From the NCBI GenBank assembly GCA_040376005.1, contig JBEIRK010000077.1, forward strand, positions 1-13,045: a DNA stretch of 13,045 bases, in the 5' to 3' direction. Below the pieces are notes generated by a model. It ran no database searches and was not told where the DNA came from. It worked only from the letters and a program-made list of their open reading frames with translations. The position numbers and the translations under genes were made by a program. This document shows, piece by piece, positions 1 to 6,332 of the stretch. Numbering within the stretch: position 1 is the stretch's first letter; the number at the start of each line of letters is the position of its first letter. This stretch comes from JAGXTF01 sp040376005. Lineage in GTDB: Bacteria; Bacteroidota; Bacteroidia; NS11-12g; UBA955.

Positions 1-228
1 AATCAAACCCGAAATCAAGATGCACTATTTGCCCATATAGATGCCGCAGGAAAAATCATGAACTTTAAAGTGTTTGGAGGTCCGAGCTTCGATTTCCCCC
101 AACACGTAACCGCTGTGGGTAACAATGAATTGTTTATTTCTGGTGAGTATTCGGGAACTAATATTTTTCAAAATGGTCGCGCTATGTTTGTTGTGCGCTT
201 AAAAGCAGACGGCACATTTATTCAATAA
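1..228 (+). CDS. C-terminal end of an SBBP-type beta-propeller-like protein (5' truncated)
   Basis: An open frame runs from base 1 to the TAA at 226-228 and gives 75 residues without a start, so only the C-terminus is in the window. The pattern D-A-L-F-A-H-I-D-A-A-G-K, then F-G-G, then V-T-A-V-G-N-N-E-L-F-I-S-G-E-Y-S-G-T, then M-F-V-V-R-L-K-A-D-G matches one and a half units of SBBP/beta-propeller repeats, in which 'data carried by X', 'FGG', 'Y(I)TG.f.gt' and 'fv.k.d..G' recur. Such proteins in Bacteroidota are usually large and exported. No type IX sorting domain is visible, because the protein ends directly after the repeat. The next gene starts 3 bp downstream, so the two are probably co-transcribed. 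The substrate or partner is unknown. The family call is from pattern recognition only. Confidence 0.6.
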   Translation, partial: NQTRNQDALFAHIDAAGKIMNFKVFGGPSFDFPQHVTAVGNNELFISGEYSGTNIFQNGRAMFVVRLKADGTFIQ

Positions 229-231
229 AGG

Positions 232-552
232 ATGAAACACGTATTTATTCTTTGCATAGGCCTTGCCTTATCAGCGGCTTCTTGCAAAAAGAAATCCTAT
301 GCACCCCGATATACAGCAGCCTATATAACAGGTATTGATTTTCGCAAATGCATGTGCTGTGGTGGCCCTATGATTACCTTTTCCGACACTACAGAACCTT
401 ATGCAGCGGCATACAAAATCGTTCGCAACAATTGGGAAGAATTAGGCATTACTGACAGCACTCAATTTCCTGTAAAGGTGCAGATTCTGTACAAAGTAGA
501 TACTGCCAGTTGCGATGGGAAATTCATTACCATAACAGCTTTAAAAAAATAG
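232..552 (+). CDS. Small Cys-rich lipoprotein, hypothetical
   Basis: This 106-residue protein begins with a lipoprotein signal peptide: Lys at position 3, a hydrophobic stretch 4-14, and the lipobox S-A-A-S-C with Cys18 as the predicted lipidated residue, followed by K-K-K. A compact cluster K-C-M-C-C-G-G-P at 39-46 (Cys40, Cys42, Cys43) and a lone Cys in D-T-A-S-C-D near 93 are the only distinctive residues. The cluster resembles the C-x-C-C-G-G motif found in other short Bacteroidota envelope proteins and could bind a metal or form disulfides, but this is inference. The ATG at 232 lies 3 bp after the preceding stop codon. The gene ends 4 bp from the convergent glycine-rich gene, leaving no room for a terminator between them. 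The function is not known. Confidence 0.75.
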   Translation: MKHVFILCIGLALSAASCKKKSYAPRYTAAYITGIDFRKCMCCGGPMITFSDTTEPYAAAYKIVRNNWEELGITDSTQFPVKVQILYKVDTASCDGKFITITALKK

Positions 553-556
553 CTAC

Positions 557-1804
557 TCAAGGCTCCCAGTCTTGAAAGACACTTGCTGGACCGTCTTCCC
601 CAGTATCCCCGCGACTTCCATCATCGCCATTAGGCGCCCCACTTCCACCATCACCGCCTCTACCCGCATTTCCGCCTTTGTTCAGTACCGTGATTTTATG
701 AGCAAGTGGCTTGCTTTCAGTATCTAGAAATACGACAACGCTTCCACCCTTTCCACCATTACCTCCATCGCCACCGCCGGCGCCAGGACCAGGAACTCCT
801 TGTGCAATACTGTTGTTTGAATCGCCCAAACCACCTGCGCCCCCATCACCCCCATCTCCACCCTCTCCGCCATGACCACCAGAAACATCCAACACAATCC
901 TGGATTGTGAGTCGAGTAAATTGATATAATACAGCTTCACCCCGTCTTCAGAAACTACCTTTACCTTAAAAAGATTACGGTGCGGGAGTTTATTGAGGTA
1001 CACTTGAATATCCAGGCCATTGCCACCATGCCAACCACCGTCCCCGCCATCACCGCCATTTCCGGCTTCTCCAGTACTTCCTTGACTTCCATCACTTCCA
1101 TCACTTCCGGAGTGCCCATCCTCACCACGTCCCAAATAGGTCAATCTATAGGAATAATTCACCGTAATCGTATCTGAAACAATCACAGATCCATCGCGGT
1201 AGCGCATGTTCCATATCCACAGTGAATCATAGTAAGATGCGGGTATTTTCATTCTATCTGGAACTGCACATGTCGGATTGCCTTGTCCTATAAACTGCAA
1301 GGGGTAAAAGTCAGAGGTTCCTTGCAACGCGCGCCAATTGCTGCTATCGGTTCCGCGGATGAATACTTTTTCAATTGGATTGTCGCCCGGTGAGACCACT
1401 TCCTGTTGCGGATACACCATGTAGGCTTCCACCCCGGGCCAGCGCATTGCGGTGTCCCAAAATAAGGGATGATGTCGGTGTCCTTTACCATAAAAACCCA
1501 CGCGAAGGTGAATGCTGTCTCCAGGCTTTAGGCGGCTACAATCCCCGCGAAAGCTGTAGATATCGAATGATACTTCTATTTTACCATTGTAAAACGGTAC
1601 TATTCGCGAAGAAGACAGTCGCCGTGCACCCGCGTTTTTCGCAGTGCTAAATACTTGTCCATGTGAAGAGATATAGGTAAAATCCAGCTTTGTCCAAGCA
1701 CACAATTCCCAAGCGTTATTGCGCGGAGTAGCATAAAATTGTTGGGCATGTGCGCACGGCACAATCAATACAAACAGTATGAAAAAACCCAATTTGGATC
1801 TCAT
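557..1804 (-). CDS. Secreted glycine-rich (GGX/collagen-like) protein, hypothetical
   Basis: This is a 415-residue protein when started at the ATG at 1804. A TTG nine bases further up (1813) is possible but lies inside a -7 promoter element, so ATG is preferred. Residues 1-21 form a signal peptide (R-S-K, hydrophobic core, A-H-A before Q-Q). Residues 22 to about 222 look like a beta-rich domain with scattered Cys and no recognised family. The second half has three Gly-rich tracts, at about 225-263, 308-354 and 376-405, made of GGD, GGX and G-S-D units. They are separated by hydrophobic beta-strand spacers (L-D-I-Q-V-Y-L; S-V-V-V-F-L). This layout suggests packed polyglycine-II helices or a Gly-rich fibre rather than true collagen, since Pro is rare. 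It is the last gene of the transketolase/VWA unit, 25 bp after the previous stop. No type IX sorting domain is seen. The function is unknown. Confidence 0.75.
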   Translation of the reverse strand: MRSKLGFFILFVLIVPCAHAQQFYATPRNNAWELCAWTKLDFTYISSHGQVFSTAKNAGARRLSSSRIVPFYNGKIEVSFDIYSFRGDCSRLKPGDSIHLRVGFYGKGHRHHPLFWDTAMRWPGVEAYMVYPQQEVVSPGDNPIEKVFIRGTDSSNWRALQGTSDFYPLQFIGQGNPTCAVPDRMKIPASYYDSLWIWNMRYRDGSVIVSDTITVNYSYRLTYLGRGEDGHSGSDGSDGSQGSTGEAGNGGDGGDGGWHGGNGLDIQVYLNKLPHRNLFKVKVVSEDGVKLYYINLLDSQSRIVLDVSGGHGGEGGDGGDGGAGGLGDSNNSIAQGVPGPGAGGGDGGNGGKGGSVVVFLDTESKPLAHKITVLNKGGNAGRGGDGGSGAPNGDDGSRGDTGEDGPASVFQDWEP

Positions 1805-1810
1805 GCTGTT

Positions 1811-1818
1811 CAAAAATA
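1811..1818 (-). promoter_or_regulatory. Probable -7 box for the glycine-rich gene
   Basis: Read on the minus strand this is TATTTTTG, a perfect match to the Bacteroidota -7 consensus TAnnTTTG. It lies in the 25-bp gap after the transketolase C-terminal gene. Only six bases (AACAGC) separate it from the ATG at 1804. No good TTG is seen 19-20 bp upstream. It may give this last gene of the operon its own near-leaderless transcript. Confidence 0.45.
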
Positions 1819-1829
1819 CGGAATAGAAA

Positions 1830-2783
1830 TTACTTCCTACTAATAGCGCGTTCTGCGGCAGCTACAATATCAGGCGCATCCAAGTGGTATTTCACCAGCA
1901 GTTCTTCTGGTTTTCCGCTTTCGCCAAAGCTGTCGTTTACTGCCACCATTTCCAATGGCAATGGCAGGTTGCGAACCAACAATTGTGCAATGCTATCGCC
2001 CAATCCACCGTTCATTTGGTGCTCTTCTGCAGTCACCACACAGCGGGTTTTGCGCGCAGAATTCAACACAGCCTCAGCATCCAATGGTTTGATGGTGTGA
2101 ATATTTATAACTTCAGCAGAAATGCCTTTTTCAGCAAGTGCTTCAGCCGCCTGTATGGCTTTCCACACAAGATGACCCGTTGCGAAAATGCTCACGTCCG
2201 TACCTTCGGAAATCATCAGTGCTTTTCCAATCTCAAACTTCTGATTGGCATCGGTGAAAATAGGCCATTTCGGTCTGCCAAAACGCAAATACACAGGACC
2301 GAAGTAATCCGCTATCGCAAGCGTAGCAGCCTTGGTTTGGTTATAATCACAAGGATTAATCACCACCATACCTGGAAGCATTTTCATCATGCCAATATCT
2401 TCCAAAATTTGGTGGGTAGCACCGTCTTCACCTAGGGTAAGTCCCGCGTGAGAAGCGCAGATTTTTACGTTTTTATCAGAATATGCAATGCTTTGGCGAA
2501 TTTGGTCATATACCCTTCCTGTAGAGAAGTTCGCAAAAGTTCCTGTAAATGGAATCTTGCCCCCAGTAGCCAAACCCGCAGCCAAGCCCATCATATTGGC
2601 TTCAGCAATACCCACTTGGAAAAACCGGCTTGGGAATTCCTTTTGAAAACCGTCCATCATCAAAGACCCAGTAAGGTCAGCGCACAAGCCCACCACATTG
2701 CTGTTTTTTCTGCCCGCTTCTAGCAAGCCATCGCCGAAACCACTGCGTGTGTCTTTGTGACCGGTTACTTCAATTTTTTTCAT
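1830..2783 (-). CDS. Transketolase, C-terminal subunit
   Basis: This 317-residue protein corresponds to the pyrimidine-binding (PYR) and C-terminal domains of transketolase, the usual form in organisms with a split enzyme. It pairs with the N-terminal subunit encoded at 4181-5029. Together they would move two-carbon ketol units between sugar phosphates (pentose phosphate pathway), using thiamine diphosphate at the subunit interface. Visible family signatures are F-Q-V-G-I-A-E-A-N-M at 55-64, where Glu61 is the expected glutamate that activates the thiamine ring, and G-E-D-G-A-T-H-Q at 118-125 with an active-site His. G-P-V-Y-L-R-F-G-R lies before the C-terminal domain (from about 190). The protein is full length for this family. 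The ATG at 2783 is 17 bp after the VWA stop codon. A 1-deoxyxylulose-phosphate synthase is less likely, because that enzyme is a single longer chain. The two subunits are separated by an unrelated gene, which is unusual. Confidence 0.93.
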   Translation of the reverse strand: MKKIEVTGHKDTRSGFGDGLLEAGRKNSNVVGLCADLTGSLMMDGFQKEFPSRFFQVGIAEANMMGLAAGLATGGKIPFTGTFANFSTGRVYDQIRQSIAYSDKNVKICASHAGLTLGEDGATHQILEDIGMMKMLPGMVVINPCDYNQTKAATLAIADYFGPVYLRFGRPKWPIFTDANQKFEIGKALMISEGTDVSIFATGHLVWKAIQAAEALAEKGISAEVINIHTIKPLDAEAVLNSARKTRCVVTAEEHQMNGGLGDSIAQLLVRNLPLPLEMVAVNDSFGESGKPEELLVKYHLDAPDIVAAAERAISRK

Positions 2784-2800
2784 ATTCTGTTCTGTGTTCT

Positions 2801-4180
2801 TTATAGTGTTATTATGGTATTGCTACCTGAAATGATTTTAAACTCTTTGGTTTTGGTATACATGGTTCGCGTTTCGCTTTTGGGGCGATACACCAATTTA
2901 TAATCTCCCGGCTGTATGGGGAAATTCTGCGCCGTTTGATTGTCGTCTAAGTCCTTAACCCATTCCATTTGGTTGTTGCGAACAACAAAAATTGAAGCCA
3001 CAATATCCTTGGACAAGGTAACCTGCAATTGGCCTGGAGTAGGAATTTCTACGGTAAAGGTCTTATTCTGTTCTATTGGAATCGCCTTCATCATAATTCT
3101 TGGCGTCGTAAGAATTTCCAAGTCATAGGTTCCGGTGATGTATTTGGTAGAAGTATTAAAATCTTGTGCGTTTAAGGTATTCATTGATCCATTTTCACGC
3201 ACAATGGCCTGCAAGCGACCGTATTTGGTAATCCCCCCCATCTTCAAAAACAAATCTCCTTGAGGGGTTTCTAGGGCAATGGTGTTATGCCTACCAGGTA
3301 TAATTTCAATATCGGTTTTCTCAACCTTTGGCAAGGTATGCGCTATTACGCGGTACTTGCGCACCGGATCCAAATACAAGGTATCTGGAACCCCTTTCCC
3401 ATTCATGGTATGCACCAAATTTTCTACGATTTCACCGCTTTGCGCATCATAAATGGTCATGGGAACATTGGTTTCACGAGGCATACCTGAAGCATCAAGC
3501 AGATTCACTTGAGCACTGGTATTGTTCAGCGCTTGATTGATAATTACCCCAATCACTTTTTGCAATTCATCTTGGCTTTGGGCATTGTAATATCTACCTG
3601 CGCAACTGTAGGCCAATCTGAATTTCTCATCATCTGAGCCAATACCTATGATAAAAGGACGCAGCATGATGCCTTTTTTCTGCAATTCTTGACTTACGGC
3701 GCAGGGGTCACCATTACACTCTTCAACACCATCGGTGATGATCACAATAATGTTTCTGGCTGTTTTATCTTCTGGAAAATCCTTCGCACTGGCCAACAAA
3801 GATTGGGTAATACTCGTATAGCCTAATGGCTTCACACTGCGGAGTTTGGTAATCATGGCCTTATGGTTGTTTGGCGCAAAAGGCACTTCCAACTTGGTAT
3901 CGTTACAATCTTGAGCTACGTTGGGTTTGGTATGTCCGAACACACGCAAGCCCAATTCGAGATTCTCAACACCGCGCAGGGTATCCACAATCTGAGACAT
4001 AATGGTAATCGAGGCTGACCAACGGTTGGTATTCCCCATGGTTGCCAACATACTGCCACTGCCATCGAGCAGAAACAACACTCTTGTTTTTCGGCCAGGA
4101 AATGCATTCACAACCTGTGCCTGAGACACACTGCTGCAGGTCATCATGAGCAGCAACAGAACTCCGCTTATTTTTTTCAT
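2801..4180 (-). CDS. Exported VWA-domain protein (GDPC-type)
   Basis: This is a 459-residue protein with a signal peptide (M-K-K, hydrophobic 5-13, S-Q-A near residue 21), so it is expected in the periplasm or at the cell surface. A von Willebrand factor A domain spans about 32-210. It has a complete metal-ion-dependent adhesion site: D-G-S-G-S at 39-43, Thr122 in G-Y-T-S and Asp150 in I-T-D-G. Four Cys (92, 155, 160, 193), including D-C-N-D-T at 91-95 and N-G-D-P-C at 156-160, match a widespread bacterial family of exported VWA proteins and probably form disulfides. From about 215 to the end there are repeated beta-rich segments without recognised domains. The ATG directly follows the stop codon of the upstream transketolase gene (TAAATG), suggesting coupled translation. 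The ligand is unknown. A link to transketolase activity is hard to imagine across the membrane, so shared regulation is more likely than a complex. Confidence 0.88.
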   Translation of the reverse strand: MKKISGVLLLLMMTCSSVSQAQVVNAFPGRKTRVLFLLDGSGSMLATMGNTNRWSASITIMSQIVDTLRGVENLELGLRVFGHTKPNVAQDCNDTKLEVPFAPNNHKAMITKLRSVKPLGYTSITQSLLASAKDFPEDKTARNIIVIITDGVEECNGDPCAVSQELQKKGIMLRPFIIGIGSDDEKFRLAYSCAGRYYNAQSQDELQKVIGVIINQALNNTSAQVNLLDASGMPRETNVPMTIYDAQSGEIVENLVHTMNGKGVPDTLYLDPVRKYRVIAHTLPKVEKTDIEIIPGRHNTIALETPQGDLFLKMGGITKYGRLQAIVRENGSMNTLNAQDFNTSTKYITGTYDLEILTTPRIMMKAIPIEQNKTFTVEIPTPGQLQVTLSKDIVASIFVVRNNQMEWVKDLDDNQTAQNFPIQPGDYKLVYRPKSETRTMYTKTKEFKIISGSNTIITL

Positions 4181-5029
4181 TTAATAATCTCCCAATTCGG
4201 TAACGGGGAGTTGCGTCAAGGCGCTTTGTAACTGATCATCGTTAGGTGCTTTTCCATGCCAAGCGTGCGTGCCCATCATGAAATCAACCCCCATACCCAT
4301 TTCAGTTTTCATTACAATCAACACAGGCTTTCCTTTTCCTGACGCAGCTTTCGCCTCTGCCAAGCCATCAAGTACTGCCTGCATGTCATTGCCTTCCATG
4401 TGTACAACTTCCCAACCGAACGCTGCAAACTTGCTGCCAATCTCTCCAAAGCCCATAATATCAACGGTAGTGCCGTCGATTTGCTTTTGGTTGAAGTCCA
4501 CAGCAACAATCATATTGTCGAGTTTATTGTGCGCTGCATACATCACAGCTTCCCAAATTTGACCTTCTTGCAATTCACCATCACCCGTTAACACGTAAAT
4601 CATGTTAGGATCATTGTCGAGTTTCTTTTGCAACGCAGCACCGCAGGCTACACTTAGGCCTTGACCCAAGCTGCCCGATGCAATGCGAATGCCAGGCAAA
4701 TGCTCGTGCGTTGCTGGGTGTCCCTGCAAACGGGTATTCAATTTGCGGAAGGTAGCAAGTTCAGTTACTGGGAAATAACCCCTGCGGGCCATAACACTGT
4801 AATAAACGGGTGAAATGTGCCCATTGCTCAGAAAAAACATATCCTCGCCATTTCCAGTTTCTGAAAATGGCACAGGTGTATGTTTCATCTCTTGAAAATA
4901 TAGGGCGGTTAAATAATCAGCGCAGCCGAGAGATCCTCCCGGGTGTCCACTCTGAACTGCGTGTACCATACGCAGTATATCGCGTCGCACTTGCGTCGCG
5001 ATGGTCTGTAATTCGGCTATTGTTGCCAC
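4181..5029 (-). CDS. Transketolase, N-terminal (thiamine diphosphate-binding) subunit
   Basis: This 282-residue protein is the PP domain of a split transketolase. The seed motif S-G-H-P-G-G-S-L-G is at 27-35, L-S-N-G-H-I-S-P at 67-74 and S-G-S-L-G-Q-G-L at 118-125. The thiamine diphosphate/Mg2+ motif starts at G-D-G-E (149-152) and ends at V-D-F-N (177-180), with Asp150 and Asn180 as the expected metal ligands. It is full length for the family. The start is GTG at 5029: the first residues M-A-T-I-A-E-L agree with how homologues begin, and no closer ATG would keep the N-terminal helix. It heads the minus-strand unit, is followed with no gap by the VWA gene, and is divergent from bamD. Its partner is encoded at 1830-2783. 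Confidence 0.93.
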   Translation of the reverse strand: MATIAELQTIATQVRRDILRMVHAVQSGHPGGSLGCADYLTALYFQEMKHTPVPFSETGNGEDMFFLSNGHISPVYYSVMARRGYFPVTELATFRKLNTRLQGHPATHEHLPGIRIASGSLGQGLSVACGAALQKKLDNDPNMIYVLTGDGELQEGQIWEAVMYAAHNKLDNMIVAVDFNQKQIDGTTVDIMGFGEIGSKFAAFGWEVVHMEGNDMQAVLDGLAEAKAASGKGKPVLIVMKTEMGMGVDFMMGTHAWHGKAPNDDQLQSALTQLPVTELGDY

Positions 5030-5034
5030 TGCTG

Positions 5035-5042
5035 CAAAATTG
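5035..5042 (-). promoter_or_regulatory. Possible -7 box for the transketolase unit
   Basis: On the minus strand the bases read CAATTTTG, one mismatch from TAnnTTTG, and end five bases before the GTG start at 5029. The nearest upstream TTG is about 25 bp away rather than 19-20, so the -33 part is not convincing. It is listed because its position relative to the start mirrors the other promoters in this window. Confidence 0.3.
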
Positions 5043-5167
5043 ATATTCTAAGTCCATTCGGTATGCACAAGTTTTCAAGAGATTTTTAACAGAAATTTAA
5101 AATGCATTTTCTTCCCTTCAACAGCGTAACAAATTAGATGTCTTGTGCGTATAACAGCTATAAATGA

Positions 5168-5199
5168 ATTGGAAATACGCAGTAAATTCCTTATTTTTG
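5168..5199 (+). promoter_or_regulatory. Bacteroidota-type promoter of the bamD operon
   Basis: ATTG at 5168-5171 (-33 element), a 20-bp spacer and a perfect TATTTTTG at 5192-5199 (-7 element, consensus TAnnTTTG) make a good match to the promoter class read by the Bacteroidota housekeeping sigma factor. Transcription would begin at about 5203-5207, just before the ATG at 5209, giving a leader of only a few bases. The promoter overlaps the codons of a longer in-frame start at 5164, which argues against that start. Confidence 0.65.
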
Positions 5200-5208
5200 C
5201 GGGTTCAA

Positions 5209-6012
5209 ATGAGGGCCAGTTTTATCCTTATCAGCGTGTTGGTATTTTTAGCCTCCTGTAGTGGTTTCAACAAGGTTTTGAAATCCAAGGACAACAGCTT
5301 GAAATACAACAAGGCCATGGCCTATTTCGACAAGAAGGATTACGCCCGCAGTTTGCAGTTATTGGAACTCTTGAGAGAAAGTTACCGTGGAAATGACAGT
5401 ATGGAGAGTGTGTATTATTACACTGCTTATTGCCACTATCATCTAGGTGACTATGAATATGCCTCACTTTTCTTCAAAGATTACACCGAAAATTTCTCAC
5501 GCAGCAAGCGCATGGTAGAATGTGCATACATGGCGGTGTATTGCGATTACAGGGGTATTGGAACCTATGAACTGGATCAAAGCAACACCAAAATAGTCAT
5601 TGGCGAATTGCAAACCTTCATCAACCATTATCCAAACTCTAGCTACGCGCCACTGTGCAACAACCACATCGACGACCTGCGCAAGAAACTGCATCAAAAG
5701 GAATATGAGTGGGTAATGTCTTACTTTAACCAAGGGCACTACAGAGCCGCTGTTACTTCGGCCAGAACTACCCTGAAGTCATATCCGGATATTGATCAAA
5801 AAGAAGAATTGGAGTATATTGCGGTTAAAGCCCAGTATCTCTACGCTGTGAATAGCATCGATAAGAAAAAATTGGAACGCTTCCGCGAAACCTTGGAGAA
5901 TTGGAAAGAATACAATTACATCAATGGTAACCGCGGTGCATTCTACAAAGATGCGCTGGAAATTAAAGACAAGACTGAAAAAGAAATCGCCAAACTAACT
6001 GAAACTATATGA
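5209..6012 (+). CDS. bamD: Outer membrane protein assembly factor BamD (lipoprotein)
   Basis: BamD is the lipoprotein of the BAM complex that, with BamA, inserts beta-barrel proteins into the outer membrane. The 267-residue product starts at the ATG at 5209. It has a short signal peptide and the lipobox F-L-A-S-C with Cys17 as the lipidation site, which the upstream ATG at 5164 would disturb. Helical TPR-like repeats follow: A-M-A-Y-F-D-K-K-D-Y-A at about 36, Y-Y-Y-T-A-Y-C-H-Y-H-L-G-D-Y at about 69, F-I-N-H-Y-P-N-S near 140 and W-V-M-S-Y-F-N-Q-G-H-Y near 167. Periodic Y/L/A spacing fits the family, and the length is typical for Bacteroidota. The stop codon overlaps the rpoZ start by 4 bp (ATGA). 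It opens a seven-gene unit, and its promoter lies directly upstream. Confidence 0.92.
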   Translation: MRASFILISVLVFLASCSGFNKVLKSKDNSLKYNKAMAYFDKKDYARSLQLLELLRESYRGNDSMESVYYYTAYCHYHLGDYEYASLFFKDYTENFSRSKRMVECAYMAVYCDYRGIGTYELDQSNTKIVIGELQTFINHYPNSSYAPLCNNHIDDLRKKLHQKEYEWVMSYFNQGHYRAAVTSARTTLKSYPDIDQKEELEYIAVKAQYLYAVNSIDKKKLERFRETLENWKEYNYINGNRGAFYKDALEIKDKTEKEIAKLTETI

Positions 6013-6332
6013 GTAACAATATATCACGTACTGCTGACACCCGCGACCTTCGCAGCATGGAGACAGAAACTGAGAACATCTATCTATCTGCCGTTATTAT
6101 CTCTAAAAGAGCCAATCAGATTGCTGAAAAGCAAAAAGAAGAGTTGCGCAACAGACTTGAGCCATTTGTAAACGATACCGACAATCTAGAAGAAATTCAG
6201 GAAAATCGTGAGCAAATCGAAATCTCCCTGATGTACGAAAGAATGCCAAAGCCCACTTTGTTGGCAACTGAGGAGTTTCTCGAAGGTAAAACCTACTGGA
6301 GACGCCCTGACCCGAATGTTCTCCCTGGCTAA
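6009..6332 (+). CDS. rpoZ: DNA-directed RNA polymerase omega subunit family protein
   Basis: This is a 107-residue acidic helical protein matching the Bacteroidota form of omega, the small subunit that helps fold and hold the beta' subunit of RNA polymerase. The core segment is N-I-Y-L-S-A-V-I-I-S-K-R-A-N-Q-I at about 23-38, followed by a charged helix 39-75 and the conserved tail T-E-E-F-L-E-G-K-T-Y-W at about 88-98. In many bacteria the omega core reads 'R..lv.v.a.RA.ql', and the R-A-N-Q-I match is the main anchor. It overlaps bamD by 4 bp and coaBC by 17 bp. The same gene order is usual in this phylum, which supports the identification more than the sequence alone does. Confidence 0.85.
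   Translation: MSNNISRTADTRDLRSMETETENIYLSAVIISKRANQIAEKQKEELRNRLEPFVNDTDNLEEIQENREQIEISLMYERMPKPTLLATEEFLEGKTYWRRPDPNVLPG

Noticed and set aside
1021..1110. Short tandem-like CATCACTTCC / CACCGCCAT units suggestive of a DNA repeat
   Set aside because: They reflect the Gly-Ser-Asp and Gly-Gly-Asp codons of the glycine-rich protein and are irregular at the DNA level; not a microsatellite or CRISPR.
706..1177. His/Pro-rich and Thr/Ser-rich open frames on the plus strand opposite the glycine-rich gene
   Set aside because: They are the antisense reading of GGX codons (GGN gives NCC), have no start context or promoter, and lie within a signal-peptide-bearing gene on the other strand.
1884..2723. 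Plus-strand open frames of 183 and 91 codons opposite the transketolase C-terminal gene
   Set aside because: The minus-strand gene shows full transketolase motifs; the opposite frames have no recognisable domains and are shadows.
5043..5167. Possible small RNA or riboswitch in the divergent intergenic region
   Set aside because: No stable stem-loop, thiamine-box motif or terminator could be seen. The region is AT-rich and best explained as promoter DNA for bamD and the transketolase unit.
5164..5208. Longer N-terminus of BamD starting at the ATG at 5164
   Set aside because: It would put 15 extra residues in front of a well-formed lipoprotein signal peptide, and the promoter -33 and -7 boxes lie inside it.
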